NCBI RefSeq assembly: GCF_040365225.1
Contig: NZ_AP028055.1
Coordinates: forward strand, 3,534,001-3,598,000
Length of the DNA stretch: 64,000 bases
DNA from: Bacteroides sedimenti
Lineage (GTDB): Bacteria > Bacteroidota > Bacteroidia > Bacteroidales > Bacteroidaceae
Reading direction: 5' to 3'
Under the pieces are notes generated by a model. That model was not told the DNA's origin. It made no database searches and worked only from the letters and a program-made list of their open reading frames with translations. The translations under genes and the position numbers were made by a program. Positions 8,959 to 16,982 of the stretch are shown here, in pieces (within the stretch, counting starts at the first letter, position 1; the number at the start of each line of letters is the position of its first letter).

Positions 8959-10053
8959 ATGGATAATATAAATCAGTCAAAACGGCTACTCTCACTCGAT
9001 GTTTTGAGAGGAATCACCATTGCCGGGATGATATTAGTCAACAATGCCGGAGCCTGCGGGTTTCCTTACGAACCATTGCGCCATGCAAAGTGGGATGGTT
9101 TTACCCCTGCCGACCTTGTATTCCCGATGTTTATGTTCCTGATGGGAATCTCAACCTATATCTCACTTCGGAAATATGATTTTCAGTGGAAACCTGCTAT
9201 CCGGAAAATTGTAAAACGCGCAGGTTTGTTATTCCTGATAGGGGTTGCGATGAAGTGGTTTATAGGTTCCTGCGAAAGCGGAACCTTGATTGACTTGGAT
9301 CATCTGCGCATAATGGGAGTCATGCAGCGGTTGGGTATTTGTTACGGCGTTACAGCAATTATGGCTTTGTTTATTCCACATAAGCGCTTCCTTCCGGTTG
9401 CAATACTCCTTTTAACAGGATACTTCATTCTTCAGATTGTAGGAAACGGATTCGAGAAGAGTGCCGATAATATTATCGCAATAGTTGATTCTGCGATTTT
9501 AGGTAACGATCACATGTATCTTCAAGGTAAACAGTTTGTTGATCCTGAAGGTCTGTTAAGCTCCATCCCGGCTATTGCACAAGTAATGATTGGTTTTGTA
9601 TGCGGGAAAATCATTGTTAACATGAAAGATAATCAGCAGCGTATGCTGAATTTCTTTCTGATGGGAACTTGTTTGCTGTTTGCAGGCTTTCTGTTAAGCT
9701 ACGCATGTCCGCTCAACAAACGTTTATGGTCGCCCAGCTTCGTGCTGGTTACCTGTGGTGTTGCAGCGCTTTCGCTGGCTGCTATGGTTTATGTTATTGA
9801 TGTGAAACAGCATAAGAAGTGGTTCTCATTCTTTGAAGTTTTTGGTGCAAATCCGCTTTTGTTGTATGTGGTAGGATATATTTTTGGTGAGCTGTTCCGT
9901 TTGTGGAAAGTCAACCTTTTTATGTTTGATACATTCCTCAATCCGATGTTTGGAGACTATTTTGGTTCCTTTATGTATGCAGTCCTGTTTTTGTTCTTAA
10001 ACTGGATTCTCGGATATATCTTGTTCAGAAAAAGAATCTATATAAAATTATAA
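8959..10053 (+). CDS. NagX / heparan-alpha-glucosaminide N-acetyltransferase-like membrane protein (DUF5009)
   Basis: An integral membrane protein of 364 residues with roughly ten hydrophobic segments. It begins with RLLSLDVLRGITIAGMILVNN and continues into LRHAKWDGFTPADLVFPMFMFLMGIS, the signature of the HGSNAT/NagX family; the His in that block corresponds to the proposed active-site His of human HGSNAT. HGSNAT moves an acetyl group from cytosolic acetyl-CoA across the membrane onto terminal alpha-glucosamine, making it a substrate for NAGLU. Here a NAGLU-family gene starts only 4 bases downstream, which supports the same order of steps in the periplasm. The family assignment is firm. The acetyltransferase activity in this organism is inferred. 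Confidence 0.85.
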   Translation: MDNINQSKRLLSLDVLRGITIAGMILVNNAGACGFPYEPLRHAKWDGFTPADLVFPMFMFLMGISTYISLRKYDFQWKPAIRKIVKRAGLLFLIGVAMKWFIGSCESGTLIDLDHLRIMGVMQRLGICYGVTAIMALFIPHKRFLPVAILLLTGYFILQIVGNGFEKSADNIIAIVDSAILGNDHMYLQGKQFVDPEGLLSSIPAIAQVMIGFVCGKIIVNMKDNQQRMLNFFLMGTCLLFAGFLLSYACPLNKRLWSPSFVLVTCGVAALSLAAMVYVIDVKQHKKWFSFFEVFGANPLLLYVVGYIFGELFRLWKVNLFMFDTFLNPMFGDYFGSFMYAVLFLFLNWILGYILFRKRIYIKL

Positions 10054-10057
10054 TCAA

Positions 10058-12229
10058 ATGATGAAAAAAAGCATTTATCTGTTTGTTTGCCTGTTCTTCC
10101 TCTCCCTAATGGCAGGTGCAAAAGGGAAAGATGTTGCATCAATGCAAGCATTGGTAAAACGACTTATCCCGTCTTATTCCGAAAAAATTCAGTTTAAAGA
10201 GCTGAAACCAGTAAACGGCAAGGACTGTTTTCAACTGGAGTCCGGGCAAAATAAAATCGTGATAAGTGGTAACAATGCCAATTCGATGGCAATGGGACTG
10301 AATTATTATTTAAAATACTATTGCCTTACAACTGTTTCCTGGTACGCAGATATCCCGGTTGAAATGCCGGATACATTGCCCGCCGTGAAAAACAAAATCC
10401 GGGTAGAGGCGAAAGTAGACAAAAGGTTCTTCCTGAATTATTGCACCTACGGGTATACAATGACCTGGTGGCAGTGGAAAGATTGGGAACGGTTTATCGA
10501 CTGGATGGCACTCAATGGTATAAACATGCCTCTTGCCATTACAGGGCAGGAAGCAGTATGGTACAAAGTTTGGAGGAAATTAGGATTATCCGACCAGGAA
10601 ATTCGTTCCTATTTCACCGGACCAACTTATCTTCCGTGGCATCGCATGGCAAACATTGACGGGTGGAATGGTCCTCTGCCAATGGAATGGCTTGATAATC
10701 AGGTTGAATTACAAAAGAAGATTCTATCTCGTGAACGTGAGCTTAGCATGAAACCCGTATTGCCTGCTTTTGCCGGTCATGTTCCTGGTGTTTTGAAACG
10801 GATTTATCCCGATGCAAATATTCAATATTTAAGTAAATGGGCCGGATTTGAAGATGCTTACCGGTGTAGTTTCCTGAATCCTGAAGATCCGTTGTTTGCC
10901 AAAATACAGAAACAATTCCTCCAGGAGCAGACACGGCTCTTTGGAACCGACCATATTTATGGGTTAGACCCATTTAATGAGGTAGATCCGCCCAGCTGGG
11001 AACCCGATTACTTAAGAAAAGTCTCGTCCGATATGTATCGCACATTAACGGCTGCCGACTCAAAAGCTATCTGGTTGCAGATGACTTGGATGTTTTATTT
11101 TGATCGTGCGAAGTGGACGGCACCGCGCATCGAAGCCCTCTTGAAAGGAGTGCCTCAGGATAAAATGTATCTGCTCGATTATCACTGTGAAAATACAGAA
11201 CTGTGGAAAACAACGGAACGTTTTCACGGTCAGCCATACATCTGGTGTTATCTTGGAAATTTCGGAGGAAACACCACTCTTACCGGAAATGTAAAAGAGA
11301 GCGGGAAACGACTTGATAACGCACTGATTAATGGTGGTGCCAACTTCAAAGGTGTTGGTTCTACCCTCGAAGGACTTGATGTGATGCAATTCCCCTATGA
11401 ATACATTTTTGAAAAGGCATGGAATCTGAAGAACGAAAATGCAGCATGGCTCGAAAGCCTTGCCGACAGACATGTCGGTTATGCTTCGCAACCCGTTCGT
11501 GAAGCATGGGATATTCTTTTTAACCAGATATATGTTCAGGTTCCTAAGACATTGGGCGTTTTACCAAATTTCCGTCCGGTGATGAAAGATTCGTATAAAC
11601 GTAGTGACAACGGCTACCAGAATGCAACTTTGCTGAAAGTGTGGGCTAAGTTGCTGCAGGCTCCCGATTGTAAAAGAGATGCCATGCGTGTGGATGTTAT
11701 CACTGTGGGACGTCAGCTGTTAGGCAACCACTTCCTGAATGTGAAAAAAGAATTCGACCAAATGTATGCTGAAAAGGACCTCCCTGCACTAAAGGCCCGA
11801 GCAGCAGAAATGAAGGAGATTCTGAATGATTTGGAGTCTCTCAACGCTTTCCACCCGTACTGTACATTAGACAAATGGATTGCTGATGCACGCGCATTGG
11901 GTGATGGCCCGCAACTAAAAGATTATTACGAGAAGAATGCCCGTAATCTAATCACTACCTGGGGAGGCAGACTGAATGATTACGCCAGTCGTACCTGGGC
12001 CGGACTGATAAAGGATTACTATTCAAAACGTTGGAATATGTATATGGATGCAGTTATTCTTGCCGCCGAGAGTGATAAGGAATTCGACCAGAAAAAGCTG
12101 GATAAGGAAATCGATGCTTTTGAAAATTCATGGGTGAATTCCACAAATCCTGTAAAGGCAGAGCCAAAAGGTGAGTTGTTGACTTATGCAAGGTTTCTGT
12201 TGAAGAAATATGAAAACCGGATAAAATAA
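10058..12229 (+). CDS. Alpha-N-acetylglucosaminidase, GH89 (second paralogue)
   Basis: An exported protein of 723 residues (signal peptide MMKKSIYLFVCLFFLSLMAGA), last gene of the operon and 4 bases after the acetyltransferase gene. The layout is the same as the GH89 at 4254: RFFLNYCTYGYTMTWWQWKDWERFIDWMALNGINMPLA, then the barrel, then TTWGGRLNDYASRTWAGLIKDYY. The first catalytic Glu is E308 in DPFNEVDPP. The second is probably E438, but its loop reads STLEGLDVMQFPYEY instead of SAPEGLENNEV. The spacing of 130 residues equals that of human E316 and E446. The changed loop suggests a different preference for what lies next to the GlcNAc. The function as an alpha-GlcNAc hydrolase is likely and its exact substrate is open. 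Confidence 0.88.
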   Translation: MMKKSIYLFVCLFFLSLMAGAKGKDVASMQALVKRLIPSYSEKIQFKELKPVNGKDCFQLESGQNKIVISGNNANSMAMGLNYYLKYYCLTTVSWYADIPVEMPDTLPAVKNKIRVEAKVDKRFFLNYCTYGYTMTWWQWKDWERFIDWMALNGINMPLAITGQEAVWYKVWRKLGLSDQEIRSYFTGPTYLPWHRMANIDGWNGPLPMEWLDNQVELQKKILSRERELSMKPVLPAFAGHVPGVLKRIYPDANIQYLSKWAGFEDAYRCSFLNPEDPLFAKIQKQFLQEQTRLFGTDHIYGLDPFNEVDPPSWEPDYLRKVSSDMYRTLTAADSKAIWLQMTWMFYFDRAKWTAPRIEALLKGVPQDKMYLLDYHCENTELWKTTERFHGQPYIWCYLGNFGGNTTLTGNVKESGKRLDNALINGGANFKGVGSTLEGLDVMQFPYEYIFEKAWNLKNENAAWLESLADRHVGYASQPVREAWDILFNQIYVQVPKTLGVLPNFRPVMKDSYKRSDNGYQNATLLKVWAKLLQAPDCKRDAMRVDVITVGRQLLGNHFLNVKKEFDQMYAEKDLPALKARAAEMKEILNDLESLNAFHPYCTLDKWIADARALGDGPQLKDYYEKNARNLITTWGGRLNDYASRTWAGLIKDYYSKRWNMYMDAVILAAESDKEFDQKKLDKEIDAFENSWVNSTNPVKAEPKGELLTYARFLLKKYENRIK

Positions 12230-12344
12230 GATTATTCCTGGTTGTATATTATATGACAGTTGATTAAATCAATATCCTGATTTGTGAATCAGTATCTTAT
12301 TTCTTAAATCTAAAGTCTCTGTAGAGAATACAAAGACGTATAAA

Positions 12345-12380
12345 AGGGCGGGTTGTTTCAGACTCGCCCTCTCTGTTTTC
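12345..12380 (+). terminator. Terminator after the GH89 operon
   Basis: AGGGCGGGT (12345-12353) pairs with ACTCGCCCT (12362-12370) with one G-U pair, followed by CTCTGTTTTC. The rest of 12230-12479 shows no gene. Confidence 0.6.
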
Positions 12381-12479
12381 TGGAGAGATTTATAGATGTT
12401 ATCAGATATGCTATAGTGAAATATATTCAGCCCATCAGATTGGTTACCATCTCATTGAGATGTACATTCTCTACACTGT

Positions 12480-13316
12480 CTATAAATCGCACAAAGAGAG
12501 GGCCTGCAGGTCGAAAGGGATTTTCTCTGTTTTCACGTTTCCGTCTGATGAAAAAACTGAATCAGGTTTAATGACAAACAACTGCCTCACAAATCTTTTG
12601 AGCCCGTTTACAACGCCTTCTTTATCGGCGAAATTTCCGGAGAGATGCAGCTCGTCTCTTTCTTGGTTAAAGTCCAGCTCTTTCCATACATAGAGCAGGT
12701 AATAGATGATGTCTGACGTTGCACTGCACTTAAAGTTGTTGATAAGCAAGAGGCGGCCCCGTTCATAGCAGAGCACATCTACCGATTTTTCTCGCAGACA
12801 GGCGTACATTTTCAGGTTATTTCCCTGTTTGCTGAGCCCGGAATAGTATTCGGCAAGCGTACTTGCATGGCAGTAGAAGCTGGCATCTGGGAACTGTTCC
12901 TTCATCTGCTGGTAAACGCTCTTATCAATTGCGAAGACAACCACAACATTAGCCTTTTTCAAGATGTTGTAAAGAACTACCTCATTGTCCTGCCGGGGGT
13001 GGTTGTGATAAAGAATTGTTTCGGCCTGCTCATCCTCAAAAAGTTCGAAAGGAATCAGGGTAAACCGCCGGGTCACCACCAGTACATTTACTCTTTTATA
13101 GCTATGCTTCAGAAATTCGTTCTCCTTGAGGGCGTCTTTTACATTGGCCGCCATGGAGAGATTTTCGTTGGTCGCTTTCGACAAGAAACTATACGCCTTC
13201 TCATTCGTAGGGTTATAGATGGAGTAAAAGAACTCTTCAGTTGTCAGGCGAACGGTGAGTGTGTATTGCCCGGTTCTGGAATAATCTATTTGTGGTGTGT
13301 TTACCTCTTCAGTCAT
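12480..13316 (-). CDS. DUF3822 family protein
   Basis: A cytoplasmic protein of 278 residues with no signal peptide. It matches DUF3822 of Bacteroidota in overall pattern: YTLTVRLTTEEFFYSIYNP near the start, LVVTRRFTLIPFELF, ILYHNHPRQDNEVVLYNI, FYCHASTLAEYY, a central block resembling an actin-like ATPase fold, and ELHLSGNF. The function is unknown. It is transcribed away from the helicase gene, with 90 bases between the two starts, and has a good -7 box at 13390-13397. The stop TAG is at 12480-12482. Confidence 0.75.
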   Translation of the reverse strand: MTEEVNTPQIDYSRTGQYTLTVRLTTEEFFYSIYNPTNEKAYSFLSKATNENLSMAANVKDALKENEFLKHSYKRVNVLVVTRRFTLIPFELFEDEQAETILYHNHPRQDNEVVLYNILKKANVVVVFAIDKSVYQQMKEQFPDASFYCHASTLAEYYSGLSKQGNNLKMYACLREKSVDVLCYERGRLLLINNFKCSATSDIIYYLLYVWKELDFNQERDELHLSGNFADKEGVVNGLKRFVRQLFVIKPDSVFSSDGNVKTEKIPFDLQALSLCDL

Positions 13317-13389
13317 GTTGTGGCGATTAAAAAAAGATTGTTGTTTTACAACACTGAAAAATCTCTTTTTTTAGTTTATATTCGTAGCG

Positions 13390-13397
13390 CAAATATA
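13390..13397 (-). promoter_or_regulatory. Probable promoter for the DUF3822 gene
   Basis: Read on the minus strand this is TATATTTG, a match to TAnnTTTG, about 75 bases upstream of the DUF3822 start. It lies in the divergent gap shared with the helicase gene. Confidence 0.45.
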
Positions 13398-13406
13398 TAA
13401 CAAAAA

Positions 13407-14825
13407 ATGATTAATAGCTATCTGGTTGGTCAAATTAAGGAAAATTTCCCTCACGATTTCACTACCGGTCAAACCCGTACTGTAGAGGAACTGGCCGATT
13501 TTATGCTTTCGCCAGTAAACGATGCCGTGTTTATTCTCAGGGGATATGCCGGAACCGGTAAAACATCCCTGGTCTCGGCTGTGGTGAAAACCATGACGAA
13601 GTTGGGGCAGAAATCCATCCTGCTGGCACCAACCGGTAGGGCTGCCAAGGTGTTCTCCGGATACTCCGGCCATCCGGCTTATACTATTCACAAGAAAATA
13701 TACCGCCAGCAGTCGTTCAGCAACGAACTCTCCAACTTTTCGCTGAACGATAACCTGCACACCCACACACTCTTTATTGTTGATGAGGCTTCCATGATTT
13801 CTAACGACGGACTTTCGGGCACTTCGTTTGGCACGGGACGGCTTCTCGACGATTTGGTGCATTATGTTTATTCGGGCGAAGGGTGCCGCTTGCTGTTGAT
13901 GGGCGATACGGCCCAGCTTCCTCCGGTGGGGCAGGAGGAGAGCCCGGCACTTGTGGCCGATATCCTGAAAGGGTACGGACTGGCAGTGCGGGAGATGAAC
14001 CTGACCGAGGTGGTGCGTCAGCTTGACGACTCGGGGATTCTCTGGAATGCCACGGCTCTCAGGAAACTCATTTCGCAGGGAGATGTAGATGCATTGCCCA
14101 AAATAAGGGTAAAAGGGTTTCCCGATATCCGACTCTTGCCCGGCTCTGAACTGATTGAGGAGATAAGCAGTTGCTATGACAAGGTGGGGATGGACGAAAC
14201 AATCGTTGTATGCCGTTCCAATAAACGGGCAAATATCTACAACAACGGCATTCGCAATACGATACTCTACAGAGAGGAAGAACTCAGTGGGGGCGATTTG
14301 CTGATGGTGGCAAAGAATAACTATTACTGGACACAGAATTCCCAAGGGATAGACTTTATTGCCAACGGCGATATGGCGGTGGTGCGCCGTGTACGAAGAA
14401 CCCGCGAAATTTACGGATTTCGTTTTGCCGATGTTCAGCTCATTTTGCCCGACTATAACGATTATGAACTGGAAGCCACCGTGCTGCTCGACACACTTCG
14501 TTCCGATTCTCCGGCACTTTCCAGGGAAGAAAACGACCGCCTTTTCTATTCTGTTCTGGAAGATTATGCTGACATCTCCACCAAACGCGAGCGGATGAAG
14601 AAGATGAAAGCCGACCCTCACTATAACGCACTTCAGGTGAAGTACGGATATGCCGTGACCTGCCACAAGGCCCAGGGCGGGCAGTGGAAAAAGGTGTTTC
14701 TGGACCAGGGATATTTAACCCCCGAAATGCTGACCCCCGATTACTTCCGATGGCTATATACCGCCATCACCCGTGCCACGGAGACCCTCTATCTGGTTAA
14801 CTATCCGCAGGAACAGGTGGAGTAA
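13407..14825 (+). CDS. RecD-like SF1B DNA helicase / AAA family ATPase
   Basis: An ATP-dependent DNA helicase of 472 residues, shorter than full RecD2 because it lacks the long N-terminal region. Motifs in order: Walker A GYAGTGKT (residues 46-53), motif Ia APTGRAAKV, Walker B LFIVDEASMI, motif III LMGDTAQLPPVGQ, then the C-terminal helicase block VTCHKAQGGQWKKVFLD and WLYTAITRATETLYLV (motifs V-VI). The role is probably DNA repair or recombination; no nuclease domain or RecBC partner is seen nearby. It starts 90 bases from the divergent DUF3822 gene. Base composition looks GC-rich compared with the AT-rich cluster downstream. Confidence 0.85.
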   Translation: MINSYLVGQIKENFPHDFTTGQTRTVEELADFMLSPVNDAVFILRGYAGTGKTSLVSAVVKTMTKLGQKSILLAPTGRAAKVFSGYSGHPAYTIHKKIYRQQSFSNELSNFSLNDNLHTHTLFIVDEASMISNDGLSGTSFGTGRLLDDLVHYVYSGEGCRLLLMGDTAQLPPVGQEESPALVADILKGYGLAVREMNLTEVVRQLDDSGILWNATALRKLISQGDVDALPKIRVKGFPDIRLLPGSELIEEISSCYDKVGMDETIVVCRSNKRANIYNNGIRNTILYREEELSGGDLLMVAKNNYYWTQNSQGIDFIANGDMAVVRRVRRTREIYGFRFADVQLILPDYNDYELEATVLLDTLRSDSPALSREENDRLFYSVLEDYADISTKRERMKKMKADPHYNALQVKYGYAVTCHKAQGGQWKKVFLDQGYLTPEMLTPDYFRWLYTAITRATETLYLVNYPQEQVE

Positions 14826-15039
14826 TCCCCGGATTCCTGCCGGATAATCTGATGAAAAGCTGATTCTCCTCTGCTCCTGTAAGCCTGCTGTTCAGATTTG
14901 TACCTAATAATCTGATGAAAGGTTATCTTGCAAAGAGGTTAGGTGTAGACATTTATTCGAATAATTTAAAGTGAAGGAACGGTCATTGGTTTTTCCGTCA
15001 CGAGCCCATCAAACCAAAGCCGGCATTTACTGAACATAT

Positions 15040-15215
15040 CTCGATTAATTAACCAAAACAACTCGATTAGTTAACCAAAACTTCGAGACGTATTATCCCA
15101 ATCATGTACAAGATTAGGGGGTAATCATGTACAAGATTGAATCCAAACATGTACATGATTGGGCTGAAACATGTACAAGATTGAGCTAATCATTGCCGTT
15201 GTTTTGGTTAGTTCA
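15040..15215. repeat. 22-bp-period intergenic repeat array, first locus
   Basis: Two units of CTCGATTARTTAACCAAAAC start at 15040 and 15062, exactly 22 bases apart. After a gap, four units centred on ATGTACAAGATT (third copy ATGTACATGATT) start at 15104, 15127, 15149 and 15171, spaced 23, 22 and 22. The array closes with GTTTTGGTTAGTT (15201-15213), an inverted and slightly altered copy of the opening motif. There are no unique spacers and no direct-repeat/spacer layout, so it is not CRISPR. A related array with the same period and a TGTACAAGAT core lies at 46171-46258. The function is unknown; two helical turns per unit would suit repeated protein binding. Confidence 0.75.
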
Positions 15216-15360
15216 TTCTGAACAATGGATTAGTATGTTGAGACAGCCTGTTAATCAGACTAGCTAGGTAGTAACTTCTACACAAAGGAAGTGACAAATT
15301 TTCTAAATCATTTGTGCTTTGTACGTAAGTGCAAGATAATCAACTGTATTTTATTTGCTG

Positions 15361-15508
15361 GGGTGTAGAGGGTGGAGTAAAAACAACCCTTTTCCGCTTC
15401 CAGAAAATCATATTCGAAAAAAAGTATTTTAGAAGAATTTTCATTTTCCATTTTTTAGAATCGAAAAACAGACGTTTTATCTACACCATCTACACCATCT
15501 ACACCATC
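15361..15508. repeat. Hairpin element, copy 1 (GTGTAGA arms)
   Basis: The left arm GGGTGTAGAGGGTGGAG (15361-15377) is complementary, imperfectly, to the right side, where ATCTACACC occurs three times in tandem (15479-15505). Between them is a core of about 91 bases (15380-15470), starting AAAACAACCC and ending TCGAAAAACA, with a central block AAAAAAGTATTTTAGAAG. The core aligns without gaps to that of the copy at 15639-15775, about four bases in five identical, while the arms are different. Confidence 0.7.
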
Positions 15509-15638
15509 GTGAGACATTTTTAACCAGTAATGAGCCCAATACAAGGTTTTAATTGGTAGCGAAAGCAATTGTCTGCCGCCCCGAACCTTTTATTCGTAAA
15601 TTTTATTCCATTGATAATGAGTATAGTATATAATGATA

Positions 15639-15775
15639 GGTGGCAGAGGTGGCAGAGAAAACAACCCTATTACCTTTCTGTAAATTGTAAATCGAAAAAA
15701 AGTATTTTAAAAGAATTTTCATTTTTCAATTTCTGAAACCGAAAAACATCCTTTTTTAGTGCCACCTCTGCCACC
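15639..15775. repeat. Hairpin element, copy 2 (GGTGGCAGA arms)
   Basis: GGTGGCAGAGGTGGCA (15639-15654) is a perfect reverse complement of TGCCACCTCTGCCACC (15760-15775). Each arm is itself a 9-bp motif repeated about twice. The core 15658-15748 is the same length as in copy 1 and shares AAAACAACCC, TCGAAAAAAAGTATTTTA and CGAAAAACA. Confidence 0.75.
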
Positions 15776-15857
15776 CATCCGCAATAATCTCTATATCTGG
15801 TGTTAAAAGAACAAGGTTATTATTTAAAGTATTACCCATCGCATAAATATTTTTTAT

Positions 15858-15865
15858 TATATTTG
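15858..15865 (+). promoter_or_regulatory. Possible promoter box upstream of the lipoprotein cluster
   Basis: TATATTTG fits the -7 consensus but is 214 bases before the next start and has no clear -33 element. If used, it would give a long leader. Confidence 0.3.
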
Positions 15866-16030
15866 CCTAATATGGTAGAAGATGGTTTTCTAACTTTGCA
15901 GAAAGGGAAACAATGATACTTAAAATTATATCTTCATATGAGGAATCACAATTTTGATATTTATACCAAACAAAAATGAAATAAATCTTGAAAAAGATTT
16001 ATAAGAAAAAATATTGAATCTTATAAAACA

Positions 16031-16042
16031 CGATACGTATCG
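16031..16042. promoter_or_regulatory. Perfect 12-bp palindrome before the exported-protein gene at 16079
   Basis: CGATACGTATCG is fully self-complementary and lies 37 bases before the start codon, a position that suits an operator. No regulator can be named. Confidence 0.3.
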
Positions 16043-16078
16043 AATCGGTAACGGTACAACCTAATAAAAACAAATAGT

Positions 16079-16762
16079 ATGAATATGTCGAGATGTATTG
16101 TATTAACGATTTTGTGCCTATTAGTAATGGTGAAGGTTGAAGCAAAGAATGATCCTTTTAATATCCCATTAAACAGCATCAATAAAGTTGAAGTTCTATT
16201 TTATGACTTTGATATTTATACAACTGTTACTATTGTTTGTGAAACATTTGAAGAATTAGCAAAGCCAGGTTTGAAAATAATATCGAATAAAAGAGATATC
16301 TCTGATTTAATACTTTGTTTAAACAATTTGAAAATTGTTGAAGGTAATATTGAGAAACGAATAAATGTAATATATCCCGATAAAACAAGCGGAAAAATGC
16401 TTCTTTATGCCGATGGTAAAACACTAACGTGGAATGGTGTAAAGTATAGATCTACAAAACAGCTTGTTGATAATCTAAATAAGTCTTTTTCAGTTTCTAG
16501 TGAAAAGATTCTTTTAAAAAATAAGAAAGATGTTGAGCAGTTTACAAAATACATATCTGAATTACATCCAATTGCTGATATTATTGATACAAGAGCCAAA
16601 ATTAATATTTACACCGAGAAGTGTATTATTCCAATTTGCGTGGGAGAGTTTGATGCGAAAGTTATCGGTGAAAGCAATGTTTATAAACTGACAAGAGAGT
16701 TGAAAGATTATATAATCAACTTATTCAACAGATCGGATAACAAAATGAATATTTCTGAATAA
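16079..16762 (+). CDS. Exported protein of unknown function
   Basis: A protein of 227 residues beginning with a signal peptide (MNMSRCIVLTILCLLVMVKVEAK); the ATG at 16085 is an equally good start. I do not recognise the mature part. It is mixed alpha/beta in appearance, with LLYADGKTLTWNGVKYRS in the middle, a Lys-rich stretch around residues 140-150 and two Cys near the C-terminus (EKCIIPICVG). It is the first of six small exported proteins in an AT-rich block and shows no clear similarity to the other five. A signal peptidase I product in the periplasm is the likely fate. Confidence 0.6.
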   Translation: MNMSRCIVLTILCLLVMVKVEAKNDPFNIPLNSINKVEVLFYDFDIYTTVTIVCETFEELAKPGLKIISNKRDISDLILCLNNLKIVEGNIEKRINVIYPDKTSGKMLLYADGKTLTWNGVKYRSTKQLVDNLNKSFSVSSEKILLKNKKDVEQFTKYISELHPIADIIDTRAKINIYTEKCIIPICVGEFDAKVIGESNVYKLTRELKDYIINLFNRSDNKMNISE

Positions 16763-16869
16763 TAGTAGTAATACATATAAGTTTTATCTTTTCATGTCAA
16801 AATAAAGGTTTATTTGTTTGATTGTCTTATATATATAATCAATAACAACAATGAATAAGTATAATTTAT

Positions 16870-16877
16870 TATATTTG
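16870..16877 (+). promoter_or_regulatory. Possible promoter for the gene at 16983
   Basis: TATATTTG matches TAnnTTTG. It lies 105 bases before the ATG, in a 220-base gap with no other feature. Confidence 0.35.
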
Positions 16878-16982
16878 CTGAAAGGGGGATTATAGTGAAA
16901 GTCTGCAGGATTAAAAGTAACCTGCATGGAAGATTTAAGTTGTTTAAATTGTGACAAAGAGTAGCTGTGAAATAATAACAAT

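Larger units (their letters stand above)
14826..16078 (+). other. Long non-coding region holding repeat elements
   Basis: I see no credible gene in these 1,253 bases. They contain two copies of AATCTGATGAAA (near 14850 and 14910), a 22-bp-period array (15040-15215), two hairpin elements (15361-15508 and 15639-15775), a -7-like box and a palindrome before the next gene. A short open frame at 15329-15523 runs through the first hairpin element and is not taken as coding. Confidence 0.6.

Noticed and set aside
12867..13400. Plus-strand frame of 177 codons opposite the DUF3822 gene
   Set aside because: It is the shadow of a recognised family on the other strand and extends into the divergent promoter region.
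13371..14666. Long minus-strand frame of 431 codons
   Set aside because: It lies wholly opposite the helicase gene, whose motifs are complete. The antisense product has no recognisable domain and a His/Arg/Cys-rich composition typical of shadows.
15040..15215. CRISPR array
   Set aside because: The repeats are short, imperfect and directly adjacent at 22-23 bases with no unique spacers, and no cas gene is nearby.
15329..15523. Frame of 64 codons across the first hairpin element
   Set aside because: Its end is made of the repeated ATCTACACC units and the related element at 15639 does not keep the frame.
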